Of a stretch of 64,000 bases of DNA, positions 16,323 through 64,000 are shown piece by piece. The number at the start of each line of letters is the position of its first letter. The first letter of the stretch is position 1. This stretch comes from Whitmania pigra (lineage: Eukaryota; Annelida; Clitellata; Hirudinida; Haemopidae): positions 1,505,001 to 1,569,000 of the forward strand of contig JAJTWR010000398.1 in the NCBI GenBank assembly GCA_021613335.1, given 5' to 3'. The position numbers and the translations under genes are program-made. The notes under the pieces were generated by a model. That model made no database searches, had not been told where the DNA came from, and worked only from the letters and a program-made list of their open reading frames with translations.

Positions 16323-16974
16323 ACGGTTGTGCAAAAGACGATGTGAAGTTGAAAATGAAGTTGATGACGGTGTCAAGCAAACTCCACCGGTAGCAGGTTG
16401 TCAAATGACCTGAAACGTCTTCAACTTGTGAAAGTGAAATCAATTTTCTCTTTTCTCTTCAACTTATTTTCTCTCACCTCGACTCGGCTTTTTGTTTTTC
16501 CAGGGCAGGAAAATGAATTTCCAATCACCTCCACCGTCATGGAGATGCTAAATTATCATCTATCTTTCTCTTCATCCATCACTTCAAAACAAACTTTCCC
16601 ATTCCTAGCTCTCGCACTGCATTATTCATTCATCCGTTCGTCCGTCCGTTCATTTACCCGTCCGTCCATCTACCCATCGGTGTATCCACCCACCCACCTC
16701 GGCAACCACCCAGTAACGATGGCAACCAATCACACAAGGCTTACCCCCTATGGTGATCGCTCATATCAGACTTTGTTAGCGGGGGATCAGACAAGAAGAT
16801 AAGCAGGTGTTCGTGGATCTCCTTCTCCGTCTTTGCTAATCTCCTGGGGCACGAGGATGATAATCATAATAAATAAAAATATTATGGCGATGATAATAAT
16901 TACAATTACAATGATGATAATAATGATAAAACAATTTAATTAATTACAATAATGACAATAATAATACTACTATT

Positions 16975-17054
16975 ACTAATAATAATAATAACAATAATGA
17001 CAATAATAATACTACTACTACTAATAATAATAATAACAATAATGTAAATATAGT

Positions 17055-17135
<81 letters not shown>
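16975..17135. repeat. AAT arrays with duplicated AATAACAATAATGACAATAA segment
   Basis: Imperfect AAT DNA; the segment with ACTACTACTAATAATAAT occurs twice (about 16,965 and 17,015) before a purer AAT run. Confidence 0.85.
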
Positions 17136-17137
<2 letters not shown>

Positions 17138-17867
17138 AATGGTAATTATAGGATGGATGTTTTAAGATGGTTTACTCAATTTTATTTATTAAAGTAATGA
17201 TATTATTTCTCTTTATAATATGAAGTTATTGAATGCAAAAATACTGGCTTCAGTTGTTTTCTTTTTAACTCGCCAGGTAAGCAACATTCACAACTTTATT
17301 TCGCCAGATGGCAGTACAAATATTATATTCTTATAAGGAAATAAAAAATTATTTTTATTATTATTTTTATTAGTAAATATGTTGAAGTATAAACATATAA
17401 ATTATGTTAAAATATTTAATAGTGTAATTATTTTATTTAATAAATAGTTAACTGCAAAATTAATAAAATAATTATTAAAATTGCATTGAGCTTATAAATA
17501 ATATTTCGAGGTAAAATTTTATCACATCCGCAATAAAATTATTTCTCTCAAAAACAGAAATTTGAAAAAAAATAAAATAAAGAAATTTAAAAGAAGAATT
17601 TGTGCCTTTGATTTTTTAATCAATTAATATATCAACCAGTATACAAAAATATCTGAAGTGCCCAGGAAAATTTTCAATAGCATCATTGATCTAATATTTA
17701 ATATATGTTTTGTTTTTGTTACTGTTTGTATGTTTAGTTATTGTTTGCATCTAAACAATCGATGAGATGGAGTGTTCCACCAGCGTAACATCCTTCCAAA
17801 AATAAATCGATAAATTATGAAGGTTTTTTTTATTGTACCCACACGTCCCAATAATATCATCATAAAT

Positions 17868-18053
<186 letters not shown>

Positions 18054-18985
18054 GTCTTCATTTGTTAAGTAGATATCTTTGCAAAGTAGATCCATCTCCC
18101 ATTCATAGAAGTTTCTGAATGAAATAATTTTATCAATAAACAACGTCACGTCACGTGACCTAGTACGCCACGAGTTATTTGTGAATGAATGCATTAATGA
18201 ATGAAACGTCAATGAACTCAATGAAAGATTGGATAGATGGATCGGTGATGAATGGATAGATGGATGGGTGAGTGATGGATGGATGGATGGATGGATGGAT
18301 GGATGGATGGATGGATGGATGGATGGATGGATGGATGGATGGATGGATTGACTGTAGATGATAGATGGATGAGCAGATAAAAGAGTTTAAAAGATTCCGC
18401 TCGTTGACAAGAATATGATCATTCAATGGGATGTAAATATTAAAATGACGATATGAGAATTTATTGTTTTAATCATCATCTGTTATTGAATGTCGTAATC
18501 GAAATAATTTTATCAATCACCACAGCAATCTGCCAGTAATTGAACCGTTAAATGGGTCCTCAAAACAACCCCTTCTTGTTAAAATTAGATTGCTATAAAT
18601 TAGCATTATATTATATTATTTATGAATAATAATAACATTAATAATAATAATAATCATAATAATAATTACTTGCTTTGTAAAGATTTTACGAGAACTTCTT
18701 GAAAAAGCCACTTTCAATTTCGTTTTCTTGAAAACTCAAAATTAAAAAAAGACAAACCCAACTTTCTACCTTCATTAATATTCAACACAGACAGGTAAAC
18801 ATCGTCGCCATCTTTGTTCCATCAGGAACTGAATGCCTTTCACTCCTTCACTTGTCTCTCCACGTCTCCGTCGCACACCTGTGATTTACCTGTACGAGGT
18901 GACGTCATTACGCACGTATTGATCCTGCCCAGTTGAAAATAATTATCTGCTTGTAAACAGAATTCATTCAGAGGCAGTGAGGAAC

Positions 18986-19014
18986 ACACGCACACACATA
19001 CACACACACGCATA
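18986..19014. repeat. (CA)n-type dinucleotide repeat
   Basis: ACACACGCACACACATACAC-type sequence. Confidence 0.85.
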
Positions 19015-19410
19015 TAGCATCAGTCACAGAGACATAGAAGTAGAAGTATAAAGAGCCAGACTAAGAATGACAAAGTGAACGCATATTGTTTGCTGTTATT
19101 ATTATTATTAATAAATATTACATTATATAAAATAGTCATCGTTATTATTATTATTATTACTATTATTGTTATTATTAACTATTTTTTTGTACGAATAATA
19201 ATTAATTAACCTGTAATATGCATCATGCAATATAATAATTGATTAATAATATAGCTAATATAATTAACCAGACATTTTAATGGAGGTCATTATCATCATC
19301 GTACGTGGAACTGTTTTTAAACGGTTTGCGTGGATGGAGAGATTGGGGTCAATGCGAGTGCAGCAGAGAATTTCCATGACGACGACGATGACGATGATGA
19401 TGTTGATGCT

Positions 19411-19598
<188 letters not shown>

Positions 19599-20054
19599 TG
19601 ACACTTATTAATAAAATTATGATGACCTATTAATTAATTATAAATTACTGATTTTCATTTCCTTCCTTCGACACTTAATCATTCCAGTGATTTATTGCAT
19701 TTATTGCATTTATTGTTCCATTTTTGCATATTTTGCAAATGTCGTCTCGCCTGTATCTTTACGAGAAGCAGAACAGGAACACGTAATTTGGAGGTTCATG
19801 GTAACAACAACAATGATGACGACGACACTTATGCTGTCTTATCCGATGACGAACGTTTAAAAATGATGACGACGATGACGATGATGCTGTCTGTAAGATG
19901 ACGAATCTGTGCAAATGATGATGACGACGACGATGATGATGATGACGAAAGTGCAAATGCATCGAGTTCCGATGACTCTCTGGAAAAAAAGACTGCACAC
20001 AGCTGCACAAAAGCGTCATCCAGACTGCTTTGAACGCCTGGAATAGTGTGCACT

Positions 20055-20110
20055 CAACGCGAGTATAAGAACTGGAGTGTGTACGCTGCCGTAATACTCC
20101 ATTGTATGCA
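20055..20110 (+). promoter_or_regulatory. possible LAR core promoter
   Basis: A TATA-like GTATAAGAA near 20,062 lies in a locally CpG-rich stretch (20,040-20,260) in otherwise AT-rich DNA, about 700 bp upstream of the LAR ATG. A start near 20,090-20,100 would be expected. This rests on position and composition only; distal 5' exons and promoters are common in this gene family. Confidence 0.3.
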
Positions 20111-20555
20111 CCCGTTTTCGCGTGTACGCGGTGTTTGGAGCCTTATTAGACGGTAGGAACATCGGGACAGCTCTCTAGTGTGTCTGTGTGCATTGAGTGT
20201 GCGTGAGAACAAAAAACAACGTTTGTACGTGATGAGATGCAACTCCACGCATTGTGGATCTAGTATCGGGAAGAAGAACTGCTACTTTTAGTCGTCCAAA
20301 TCTCGGAATTTTGTTTCACTCCGTTTAAAGTAAAATAAATAAATAAGTAAATAAATAGTTAATTAATTAAATATTCGCGTCTATGTTTTGATAGTTAATG
20401 TTTTGCAATGACCTCGTCTTAACCAGTAGTTAAATATTTTCGAGCGTTTATTTATTATTTTTGTTGTCGACTTCAAATTACATTCTGCCTCAAATCTCGA
20501 GTCATCGAATCAAACTGTCAACAGCGTCGTTATCTTGTTTGAGAGAAAGTTAAAA

Positions 20556-20562
20556 TAATAAT

Positions 20563-20594
<32 letters not shown>
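20556..20594. repeat. (AAC)n array in presumed LAR 5' UTR region
   Basis: About 11 copies, roughly 200 bp upstream of the LAR start codon. Confidence 0.9.
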
Positions 20595-20714
20595 AAGCTA
20601 GCCAGCGAAGAGAGCATCTCAATTTTCCGAGCAATTTGCGTGAATAATCTTCCAATTTTCCGTCAAGTGAGTGACATTTTATTTTCTCATCAGTTTAGAC
20701 TTGATAAACCCCTC

Positions 20715-20750
20715 ATGTGCTGTGTTGCTGCTGAGGAGTTGATGAGTTGA
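20715..20750 (+). promoter_or_regulatory. short upstream ORF in presumed LAR 5' UTR
   Basis: ATG at 20,715 followed by 10 further codons (MCCVAAEELMS) and TGA, ending 37 nt before the LAR ATG. If it is transcribed in this leader it could lower LAR translation. Three copies of the 10-mer ATTGAGAGGA or a close variant lie between it and the LAR start (20,751-20,780). Confidence 0.35.
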
Positions 20751-20787
20751 ATTGAGAGGAATTGAGAGGAATTGAGAGGCGGCAAAA

Positions 20788-57395
<36,608 letters not shown>

Positions 57396-59068
57396 TTAAG
57401 ACGGTAACTTGTGGATGAGTTTTGTTGCGATTGAGTTGGTGACGAGATATTTACGGAGCTTGAAATAACTGTTTCTCCTACTGCTTCACGAACTTGTGTT
57501 GTGACGCTTGACACTGTAATTGTATCAGTTCCAAATGTCTGAAGAATCAGTTTCGTCTGCCGATGTCTGTCACAGCGACACATGTCACGTGTCACGTCAG
57601 CGCACGTCGTCACAGCATTTCCGTTTGACTGTTGTTTTTTTTTCTCACTATTTTCGGTAGATTGAAAGTTATTTTAATACCAATGTTTGTACTTATTAAG
57701 ATATATTTACGTACTCTGAAGCTTAAAACGGCTTGATTGACAATCAATTGGTTAGTGGTATGGATTATAATTAGTCTCTTGTGCGGTATGAATTTAGTTG
57801 ATCATACAAGGCAAGGGTAGGTATTTATTTCGTGCTTTCATCAATTTCAAAATGTTTTTAAATTTTATTTTAGGATGATATTACACAAAAGTCGAATAAA
57901 AAGGCACAAACGTTTGTTTTAAGCTGTAAATAATCCTTTGTCGAGTAATTGCTAACGACATGACAATTCCTTGCAATGTTTCATCTGTATCAATCTCTCT
58001 CGTTTCGCGTCCTGTGGATGGAGAATGTAGAATGTCCGTTTGAATCCATGTGGATTGTCAACTTTCTTTGCTGGAGAAGTTAGATAAGAAACGGTGTCAA
58101 CTTTGTTGTCTTTGGCTGCGCGTCGGGCCAAACTCGATAGGTACCGAATTCACATTAAAATTTTAATTATTCCATTTTCGGACCAACATTGTCAATTTAT
58201 TGAAGTCGTTCGGATCGTCTGAAATTCGTTTTCCAGAAAATGCTCTTCTGTTACCTGTCCAGCTGAAATGTTTGGCGTTTTATTCCAGTCTAGCTGTCAG
58301 TCCGGCCCGCGTGCATGTCGCAAGTTTCGAATTCACATTTATCGCAATCCATCGGTTTAATAATTTTGCAGGTTTTACCAATTAAACGTATTCAAGCATG
58401 TCTTCAATTATGCTCCGGTCAGTAAATCGAAATCAAAAACTTGATTCAAACGCTAATTTATGCAGTCACATGTTCAGCAACGCCAAAAATCAAAAGCAAT
58501 TTAGAGAACAGCCACTTCACAAGCCAACAAAAACCTTAGCCCAATTGATGCCTACATTACTCCAATCTTAGGATTGCAATGTCTGTGTACTGCAAGCACA
58601 GATTTAGAGCTTCATTAGATTTTGATAAAAGAATTCGATCGGTGGCAGATTTAGGACCATGGCCAGCTCCTTGATTTGTAAAATATAAGAAAGAGATTAA
58701 ATATCTCAATTTAAAAATTTGTTTCAACAAAATACCATTGTGGTAGCTGCACCATTAGGTCAAAGTTTTCTAGAATGCAAGCAAATAACGACTTAAATTA
58801 ACATGAGGGGAAACAAATCCTCAACAAATTCTCAACATTCTCAGTCAACTCAATACAACTTGTCATGTCAAGGTGTTAAAAACATATGACAATGTAAATG
58901 ACAACGCACACTATGGGTCGTAGATTACTATATCCTAGTGCCTTCTCAAGACAAGCTTTAACAGCCGAGTCAAGTCGTTATTTGGACCAACTGGACAAAT
59001 GGATATCATTTCCATTTAATCAGTTATTAAGGAATGCCACTGTAAAATACATAATGCTTTGATTCACA
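57396..59068. other. LAR 3' UTR and tail-to-tail intergenic region
   Basis: The first 500 bases are presumed LAR 3' UTR. The rest, to the heme oxygenase stop, is non-repetitive and shows no supportable coding region. On the - strand an ATTAAA variant signal lies near 59,014-59,019, about 50 nt past the heme oxygenase stop, and is a possible poly(A) site for that gene. Confidence 0.5.
57895..57900 (+). terminator. LAR polyadenylation signal
   Basis: AATAAA about 500 nt after the LAR stop, followed within 15-35 nt by a GT/T-rich stretch (ACGTTTGTTTTAAGCTGT). It is the first strong signal I see downstream of the stop. Confidence 0.6.
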
Positions 59069-59429
59069 TCAATTGAGCAAATATTTAATAGCTAGGCCGA
59101 CACCGATTGCAACGGCAACAGTGCTGCAAGACAAGGTCAAAATCCTACGATAGCTGAAGAAGTTAACAGACAGGCTGTTGGCAATGGAGTTGTTCATGGC
59201 AAAGCACTTGAACTTCTCCTGGATGATTTCGTTCTTCTCCTCGCGCGTGAACGGAATGGAATTTATGGTGTCTTTCACCTTTTTCCTCAACTCGTTGCGG
59301 TTCAACGATTCACTCCCGAAAGTGAATATCGCCAAACCGTCGTTGTTCGTCAATCCCAGAGTTTTTTTGATTATTCTCTTTAACGAGGCTCCTCCTGCCA
59401 GCAATGCCAGGTACATGGAGTGCACGTAG
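59069..59429 (-). CDS. heme oxygenase exon 2: distal helix and membrane anchor
   Basis: 361 nt including TGA. Encodes YVHSMYLALLAGGASLKR, then KKTLGLTNNDGLAIFTFG, a helical region (FTREEKNEIIQEKFKCFAMN) and a tail anchor ending AIKYLLN. The acceptor TTATTTCAG restores GC-C (Ala) at the junction. Confidence 0.9.
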
Positions 59430-59887
59430 CTGAAATAATTTTCATGAAAGTTGGAAATTAGCACAATTTCAAATGTAAACCACAAAGTTTACCACTTACG
59501 CAACCAAGAGTTTTGGATTCGTCTCGGTGATCTCCTGCAACCTTTCGCAATACTTTGAGGCAGCTGCCGAAGGCTTCAGCTCGCTCGACCAATCACTTCC
59601 CACATAAAACTCCAGATCCTTTTGGAAGAGTTCTGTCCTCCTGTACTCAGGCTCGGAGCAAAAATGCAACACTCCAAGTTTATCGTCACTTTTCAGTTGC
59701 TCCAGTGAAATCTCGATTTGTCGGAATACGTGATAAAAATCACTAACAGCCTGACTCCAAACTTGGTGTCGGTGAGTGCAGCAACGAGCTTCATATTGAT
59801 CAACTTGTCACTTTCGTCATGAACATCTCCCGTGCTTTCATGCAATTCGGTGCAGAAATCATTTCCATATTTATTATCTTCGTCCAT
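59069..59887 (-). CDS. heme oxygenase homologue, tail-anchored, two exons, with apparent frameshift
   Basis: Two exons, 59,887-59,500 and 59,429-59,069, separated by a 70-nt intron (GTTGC|GTAAGT ... TTTCAG|C). They total 749 nt, one short of a frame; one extra base near 59,759 gives 249 residues. Family similarity is clear: LHESTGDVHDESDKLI with the proximal heme-ligand His at 23, FYHVFRQIE, SKYCERLQEI, LLVAYVHSMYLALLAGG, DGLAIFTFG, and a C-terminal membrane anchor (YRRILTLSCSTVAVAIGVGL). Known family reaction: NADPH- and O2-dependent opening of heme to biliverdin, CO and iron at the ER membrane. Two oddities: the frameshift in exon 1, and the replacement of the distal GD pair (human Gly139-Asp140) by Ala-Leu, which puts catalytic activity in doubt. 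ATG at 59,887 chosen because the preceding codons do not offer another ATG and the length before the His fits the family. Confidence 0.85.
59500..59887 (-). CDS. heme oxygenase exon 1 (frame broken near 59,759)
   Basis: 388 nt, starting MDEDNKYGNDF. The frame up to LVAALTDTKF and the frame from WSQAVSDFYHVFRQIE onward are offset by one base at a TTT run (AAA on the + strand at 59,759-59,761). Both halves match heme oxygenase, so an indel, real or from the assembly, lies here. No intron fits in the gap. Confidence 0.85.
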
Positions 59888-61320
59888 TTCGTTGAAAGCC
59901 AAACCAAAATCAAAATATTACAAAATTAAGAAAAATGCAACCGCGACCTAGCAAACGACCCTGCAGTCTCAATAATGCTACGAACACCGTAACTCGCCGG
60001 TAATCCAAGGTGGCTAAAATAATCATGTTTAAAGGTGGATCTTAACTTTAATTTTTATTAGATGTAGCTAAATTATTTAATTAATTATTATATAATTTGC
60101 GTTTAATTTTTTTACATACATTTTAGAAATTCCTTTTATATTTATTAGAATAAGTTTCTTAGACGAAAACATTTATACATTGATAGAAGATTATTTTTTA
60201 AAATTTAAAACAAAAATTTAAAATTTTGAATACTTTTTGTACATAGGGATATTGCATAAGAATTAAGATTTTAACCTTAAAGGCAACATTTAAAAAAATC
60301 TGTACACAATCAATTTATATTTAACGCCAATTTATAAGAAATTAGAAATTTGTTTGTTGTATAGATTTCTGACACCTGTTGGTTACCATCATAGGATTTG
60401 ATTTCAAACATCAGAGCCTCAAAATCTTACAATCACTTATGACGCTAAAAATATAACTAAGCAAATTATACAATGTAATTTGACAATCAAATATCCATAA
60501 AATGTTTCTATAACATAATTATTTTCAATCTTAAGGGAAAAGATTTCCAAGATTTCAGAAATGTATAGCTGCCGAAGTGACCGGAATTTGTAAAGAAATT
60601 TGTCATTGGGGAATGTAAACTCCAACTTGACCATTGACGTCATCTGAAGATCGTTTATGCTTTTCCGAGGCCAAATTGACTAACTTTTTTACAGACATGG
60701 TTTTCTGGATGTATATGCAACAATTTCCAGTGGGTGTGCAGCTCTCGAATTGTGGAGTTAATAAATTCTTGGAAGTTCCAAAGACAATTTACTAAACTTG
60801 AAATTCGTAATGTTAATATACAAAACCATAGCTTTCATTTTTCCATACTTAATATCACAATATAATAATAGAAAACACTTCAACATCCTGCTTAAACAAA
60901 AATTACTATAACCATTCATTTTCATAACGATCATTTGAGTGGCTTATTAAAGCCTTAACTAACTGAACCTTAATTAATAAAAACGACCCGCGCCGAACGA
61001 AACTGCGACACTTTAATACTTCCTTGACGTAAGTACGATGAGTAGGAGAAAGAGGATTAGCCAACCTGACTCGCAGAAGAAAGGATGAGTTCTTGAAAAC
61101 ATTTAATGGCCAATCGAATCAAGAGTACCCGCGCGTTCATGATGGCAATTCTTTCATTTTTGTTTCGTGAGATTTTCCGCAAAAACAAACAAAATAAAAC
61201 ATAAGGCAGACCTAAAAAGAATTAATTAAAATTATACATAATGATTTTTAAATCGAAACAGTTATTTGCTTAAGTATTACAACAAACCTGACTACCTATC
61301 GGTCATAGTTCAACCGGGGA
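59888..61320. other. upstream region of heme oxygenase, no recognisable gene
   Basis: CpG-containing DNA at 59,930-60,010 could be the heme oxygenase promoter and 5' UTR. From 60,020 to 60,960 the DNA is AT-rich and unremarkable. A second CpG-richer patch at 60,980-61,150 holds a 27-codon - strand frame (MNARVLLIRLAIKCFQE...) that I do not recognise and do not call. Confidence 0.4.
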
Positions 61321-61342
61321 GCAACTATAAAGGTCATCTGGC

Positions 61343-61466
61343 CACGTGCTCGCATCCAACCAATGAGTGGATGACACGTCTCCTGGCAACTTGGCGCTGA
61401 ATTCGCGGGCTTTTAAAGTCGACTGTTGTCACTCCACGCCTTTCCGAGAGGATCTGAGAGTTTCAG
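61343..61466 (+). promoter_or_regulatory. compact promoter and non-coding first exon of a downstream gene
   Basis: In order: E-box CACGTG (61,343-61,348), CCAAT (61,360-61,364), E2F-like TTGGCGC and TTCGCGGG (about 61,391-61,409), TATA-like TTTTAAAG (61,411-61,418), a presumed start near 61,440, and a donor TTTCAG|GTGAGA at 61,466/61,467. Spacing of CCAAT about 75 nt upstream of the presumed start fits known CCAAT promoters. Another TATAAAG lies at 61,326. No coding exon of this gene is recognisable before 64,000. Confidence 0.45.
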
Positions 61467-61949
61467 GTGAGAATTTCAACGACAACTTTCGTTAATGCAT
61501 GTTCTGGTTTTATTTAAATTACCAGGAGAGATATTATATCTAAGATACTTATAAGATTACCGCTTTCATTATTTGTTACTCTTCATCATGTAGCGCGCAT
61601 TTTTTAGCGTTAATTATTGTAGGTTTAACTACATGAGTTGGGATGTTATATTTTATTTTATGTTTAATTCTAAATTATCATATTAACATCATTGATAGGC
61701 ACAAATCAATAATAAATTAACACCAATTCAAAACTGTTAACAAGATCACAAGAAACCTTAAGTGATGATAACAAAACATATTCTTGCAATAACAAAAGAT
61801 TGTGGACTTTTAAATGTAATTTGTAACTTGTTATTATAACTTTTTTCAAATTGAACTCTCAAAATAATTCCCGAACTTAACCTGGACATTCTCATGCAGC
61901 TTTGTGAAGACATATTTTATTCCCAGCCACACCAAATAATTGTTTAAAT

Positions 61950-62177
61950 AATTAACTGATTAATAATTTACAATTAATTAACTGATTAATAATTTACAAT
62001 TAATTAACTGATTAATAATTTACAATTAATTAACTGATTAATAATTTACAATTAATTAACTGATTAATAATTTACAATTAATTAACTGATTAATAATTTA
62101 CAATTAATTAACTGATTAATAATTTACAATTAATTAACTGATTAATAATTTACAATTAATTAACTGATTAATAATTT
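61950..62177. repeat. 26-bp minisatellite, about 8.7 copies
   Basis: Unit contains AATTAACTGATTAATAAT then TTACAATT; copies are virtually identical. Each junction creates the palindrome TTAATTAA. It is the most homogeneous long-unit repeat in the window. Confidence 0.97.
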
Positions 62178-62326
62178 TGCGGTTTACAATTTTCATCACG
62201 TGCTTGCAAAACTTGATATTTTGTAGTTGCCGTTTCACTAAAAAGTTTCCTGTTGTTGCTGGTGAAATAAACAAACTGTTGGCCAAGGGACAGACAAAAG
62301 CCAATTCTACCACTAACCATAACACA

Positions 62327-62386
62327 CCCTAACCTCCCCTAGCCTACCCCAACGAACCCTAGCCTATCCTAACCCATCTCTAACTT
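62327..62386. repeat. degenerate C-rich 10-bp repeat with CCCTAA-like core
   Basis: Successive units CCCTAACCTC, CCCTAGCCTA, CCCCAACGAA, CCCTAGCCTA, TCCTAACCCA. Strong strand asymmetry (almost no G on the + strand). Confidence 0.75.
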
Positions 62387-63837
62387 TACCTCGTGAGTCT
62401 GGAATCCAAGTAGAAGTAACGAAAGTCGCTGCCTGGGCTTTGTCTTCTGCCTGTCACTTTTCCAAGCACTAAATGAACTTCCAGCAAATGAATTTTGAAA
62501 AATCTTGAATTTCTGAGAATTCTGAAAATCCATCAATGATGGAAGGAATAAAGTCAATATTTGAGCAGCCATTTAACAACGGCTTTTATCTTTTACAACG
62601 ATTTTATACGTAATTCATGGAAATGAATTCATTGAATTGTATATAACAAATTTGCATTTAATCGCCCATATTATTAAAACATTATATATCAATTGCACTT
62701 AATTATTACTTAATTAATTAAGTAATTAATTAGATTAATATATACGTTAGTGGAGCTACTAATATTTTATTTCTATAATAAGATTAAAGATTTATTCATA
62801 AGTTACTGATCTTGAATTTGTGCATGGAATTATTGCAACACTTGATAACGATCGCGAAGCATCATCACAGCATTATCACCACAATTCACCATTAGCCAGA
62901 GCCAGTAGACCACCCACCTTGAAATGGCGAGACCACACGTGAGACACTAACTTGTGTTTTATTGGCCGGCATTCGTTCATTTGTTGACCGAGACTCCTGG
63001 TTGATTCTTGTGTCTCGTCTGATGATGATTATGATGATGATGTTGATGGTCTCGATGGCGATGATGATGATAATGATGGCGATTACTTTTAGCACCATTT
63101 TGGTGGTCGAAATCAGAAAAAATTAGGCGTTACAACTTTCATTCCTCAATAATTATCTTCAAAAATAAATTCACCGGCTTAACTATTGATTATAAGTCAC
63201 TGGGAATCAAATTATAAAATAATTTTTGCGACATTTAAAAACAATAATTGCCATAACAGCAAAAAATCTAACTGGAAAGTCAGATTTGCATCAAAAAAAA
63301 AAGCAAATCTCAAAAAGAAGAGACTGAGGAGATGGAAAAAGTCTCACCCATGGAAAGGAGCTCTTGAAATCCAATATGACACGGTCGGAATAATCAATTT
63401 CTGGAGCTTGTAAATTGCATTCCTCTTTGACTCTCGCGGGTTCGAAGTGGAAGTAAGTATCGGGTCAACTGAGTGCTTTACCAGCTTTTCCTAGTTTTTT
63501 TTTTGGAAGTCGTTAGCAGTTCTTGACCTCGTTTTTTCAATTTTTATTTATTTATTTATTTTTTTTTTTTGGAAGGGGGTGGTGGTAGTAAAATGATCAG
63601 ATGATGATTAAGTCGGTGATTGTGAAGATGAAAAATCCACTGTTGTGCGAAATAAGAGAGCTTAATTATAATAATGTAGACAATTTACTCATCATCACCA
63701 TAATTAGATTCTTTTATTCCAACTCTCAAGTTCTCATCCCGGAGATGGAGACTAAATTGTCGGCGATGATTTGCAAATGATGATGATGTTTCTGATAAAA
63801 AGATACCGATTCGTTTATGTTGATAGGAATGTCGAGG

Positions 63838-64000
<163 letters not shown>

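Larger units (their letters stand above)
61467..63837. other. presumed first intron of downstream gene or intergenic DNA
   Basis: AT-rich DNA with a 26-bp tandem repeat (61,950-62,177), a degenerate C-rich 10-bp repeat (62,327-62,386), small GAT runs near 63,020-63,080 and several isolated short frames with no family resemblance. Confidence 0.4.

Noticed and set aside
59430..59485. Alternative start (MWFTFEIVLISNF...) for the heme oxygenase second exon
   Set aside because: This part is the 70-nt intron read through in frame; joining exon 1 at 59,500 gives the conserved LLVAY motif.
61050..61150. First coding exon on the - strand (MNARVLLIRLAIKCFQE...)
   Set aside because: Only 27 codons, no recognised homology and no downstream partner exon found.
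61950..62177. CRISPR-like array
   Set aside because: The 26-bp units are directly adjacent with no spacers, in a eukaryotic genome.

Overview
The window is AT-rich animal genomic DNA with intron-rich genes and an extreme load of simple-sequence repeats: GAT/ATC, AAT/ATT, GGAT/ATCC, TGAA, ACTC and AAC arrays, several of them 250-630 bp long. No prokaryotic features are present. Gene structure and protein similarity point to an invertebrate bilaterian. A lophotrochozoan such as an annelid or mollusc fits, but this is an inference with low confidence.

Layout. From 1 to about 20.0 kb I see no supportable gene, only repeat-rich intergenic DNA. From 20,788 to 57,395 on the + strand lies a complete LAR-type (type IIa) receptor protein tyrosine phosphatase. 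I assembled it by hand from 33 coding exons whose reading phases all agree: 5,550 nt including the stop, 1,849 residues. The order is signal peptide, three Ig domains, seven recognisable FN3 domains, a membrane-proximal domain, one membrane segment, a juxtamembrane linker, an active-type phosphatase domain D1 ([13 protein letters not shown]) and a pseudo-enzyme-type D2 ([17 protein letters not shown]). The large introns hold most of the microsatellites. A likely promoter lies near 20.06 kb and a poly(A) signal at 57,895.

From 59,887 down to 59,069 on the - strand, tail-to-tail with LAR, is a two-exon, tail-anchored heme oxygenase homologue. Its first exon carries an apparent one-base deletion. 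Its distal-helix motif reads ALLAGG where the family has GDLSGG, so the key distal Gly and Asp are replaced. At 61.34-61.47 kb a compact + strand promoter (E-box, CCAAT, E2F-like sites, TATA-like box) and a short non-coding first exon with a good donor mark the start of another gene, whose coding part is not recognisable before the window ends in a GAT array.

The most useful non-obvious results are these. A long Asp-rich reading frame at 54.08-54.5 kb is an intron read-through, and the true D2 exon lies downstream of it in another frame. Ig1 of LAR lacks the lysine cluster used for glycosaminoglycan binding. The polybasic furin site is absent. An in-frame alternative acceptor sits exactly where vertebrate LAR-family genes carry mini-exon A. 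The heme oxygenase lacks its distal Gly/Asp pair. Several triplet arrays grade from one pure repeat through an alternating hexamer into another pure repeat.
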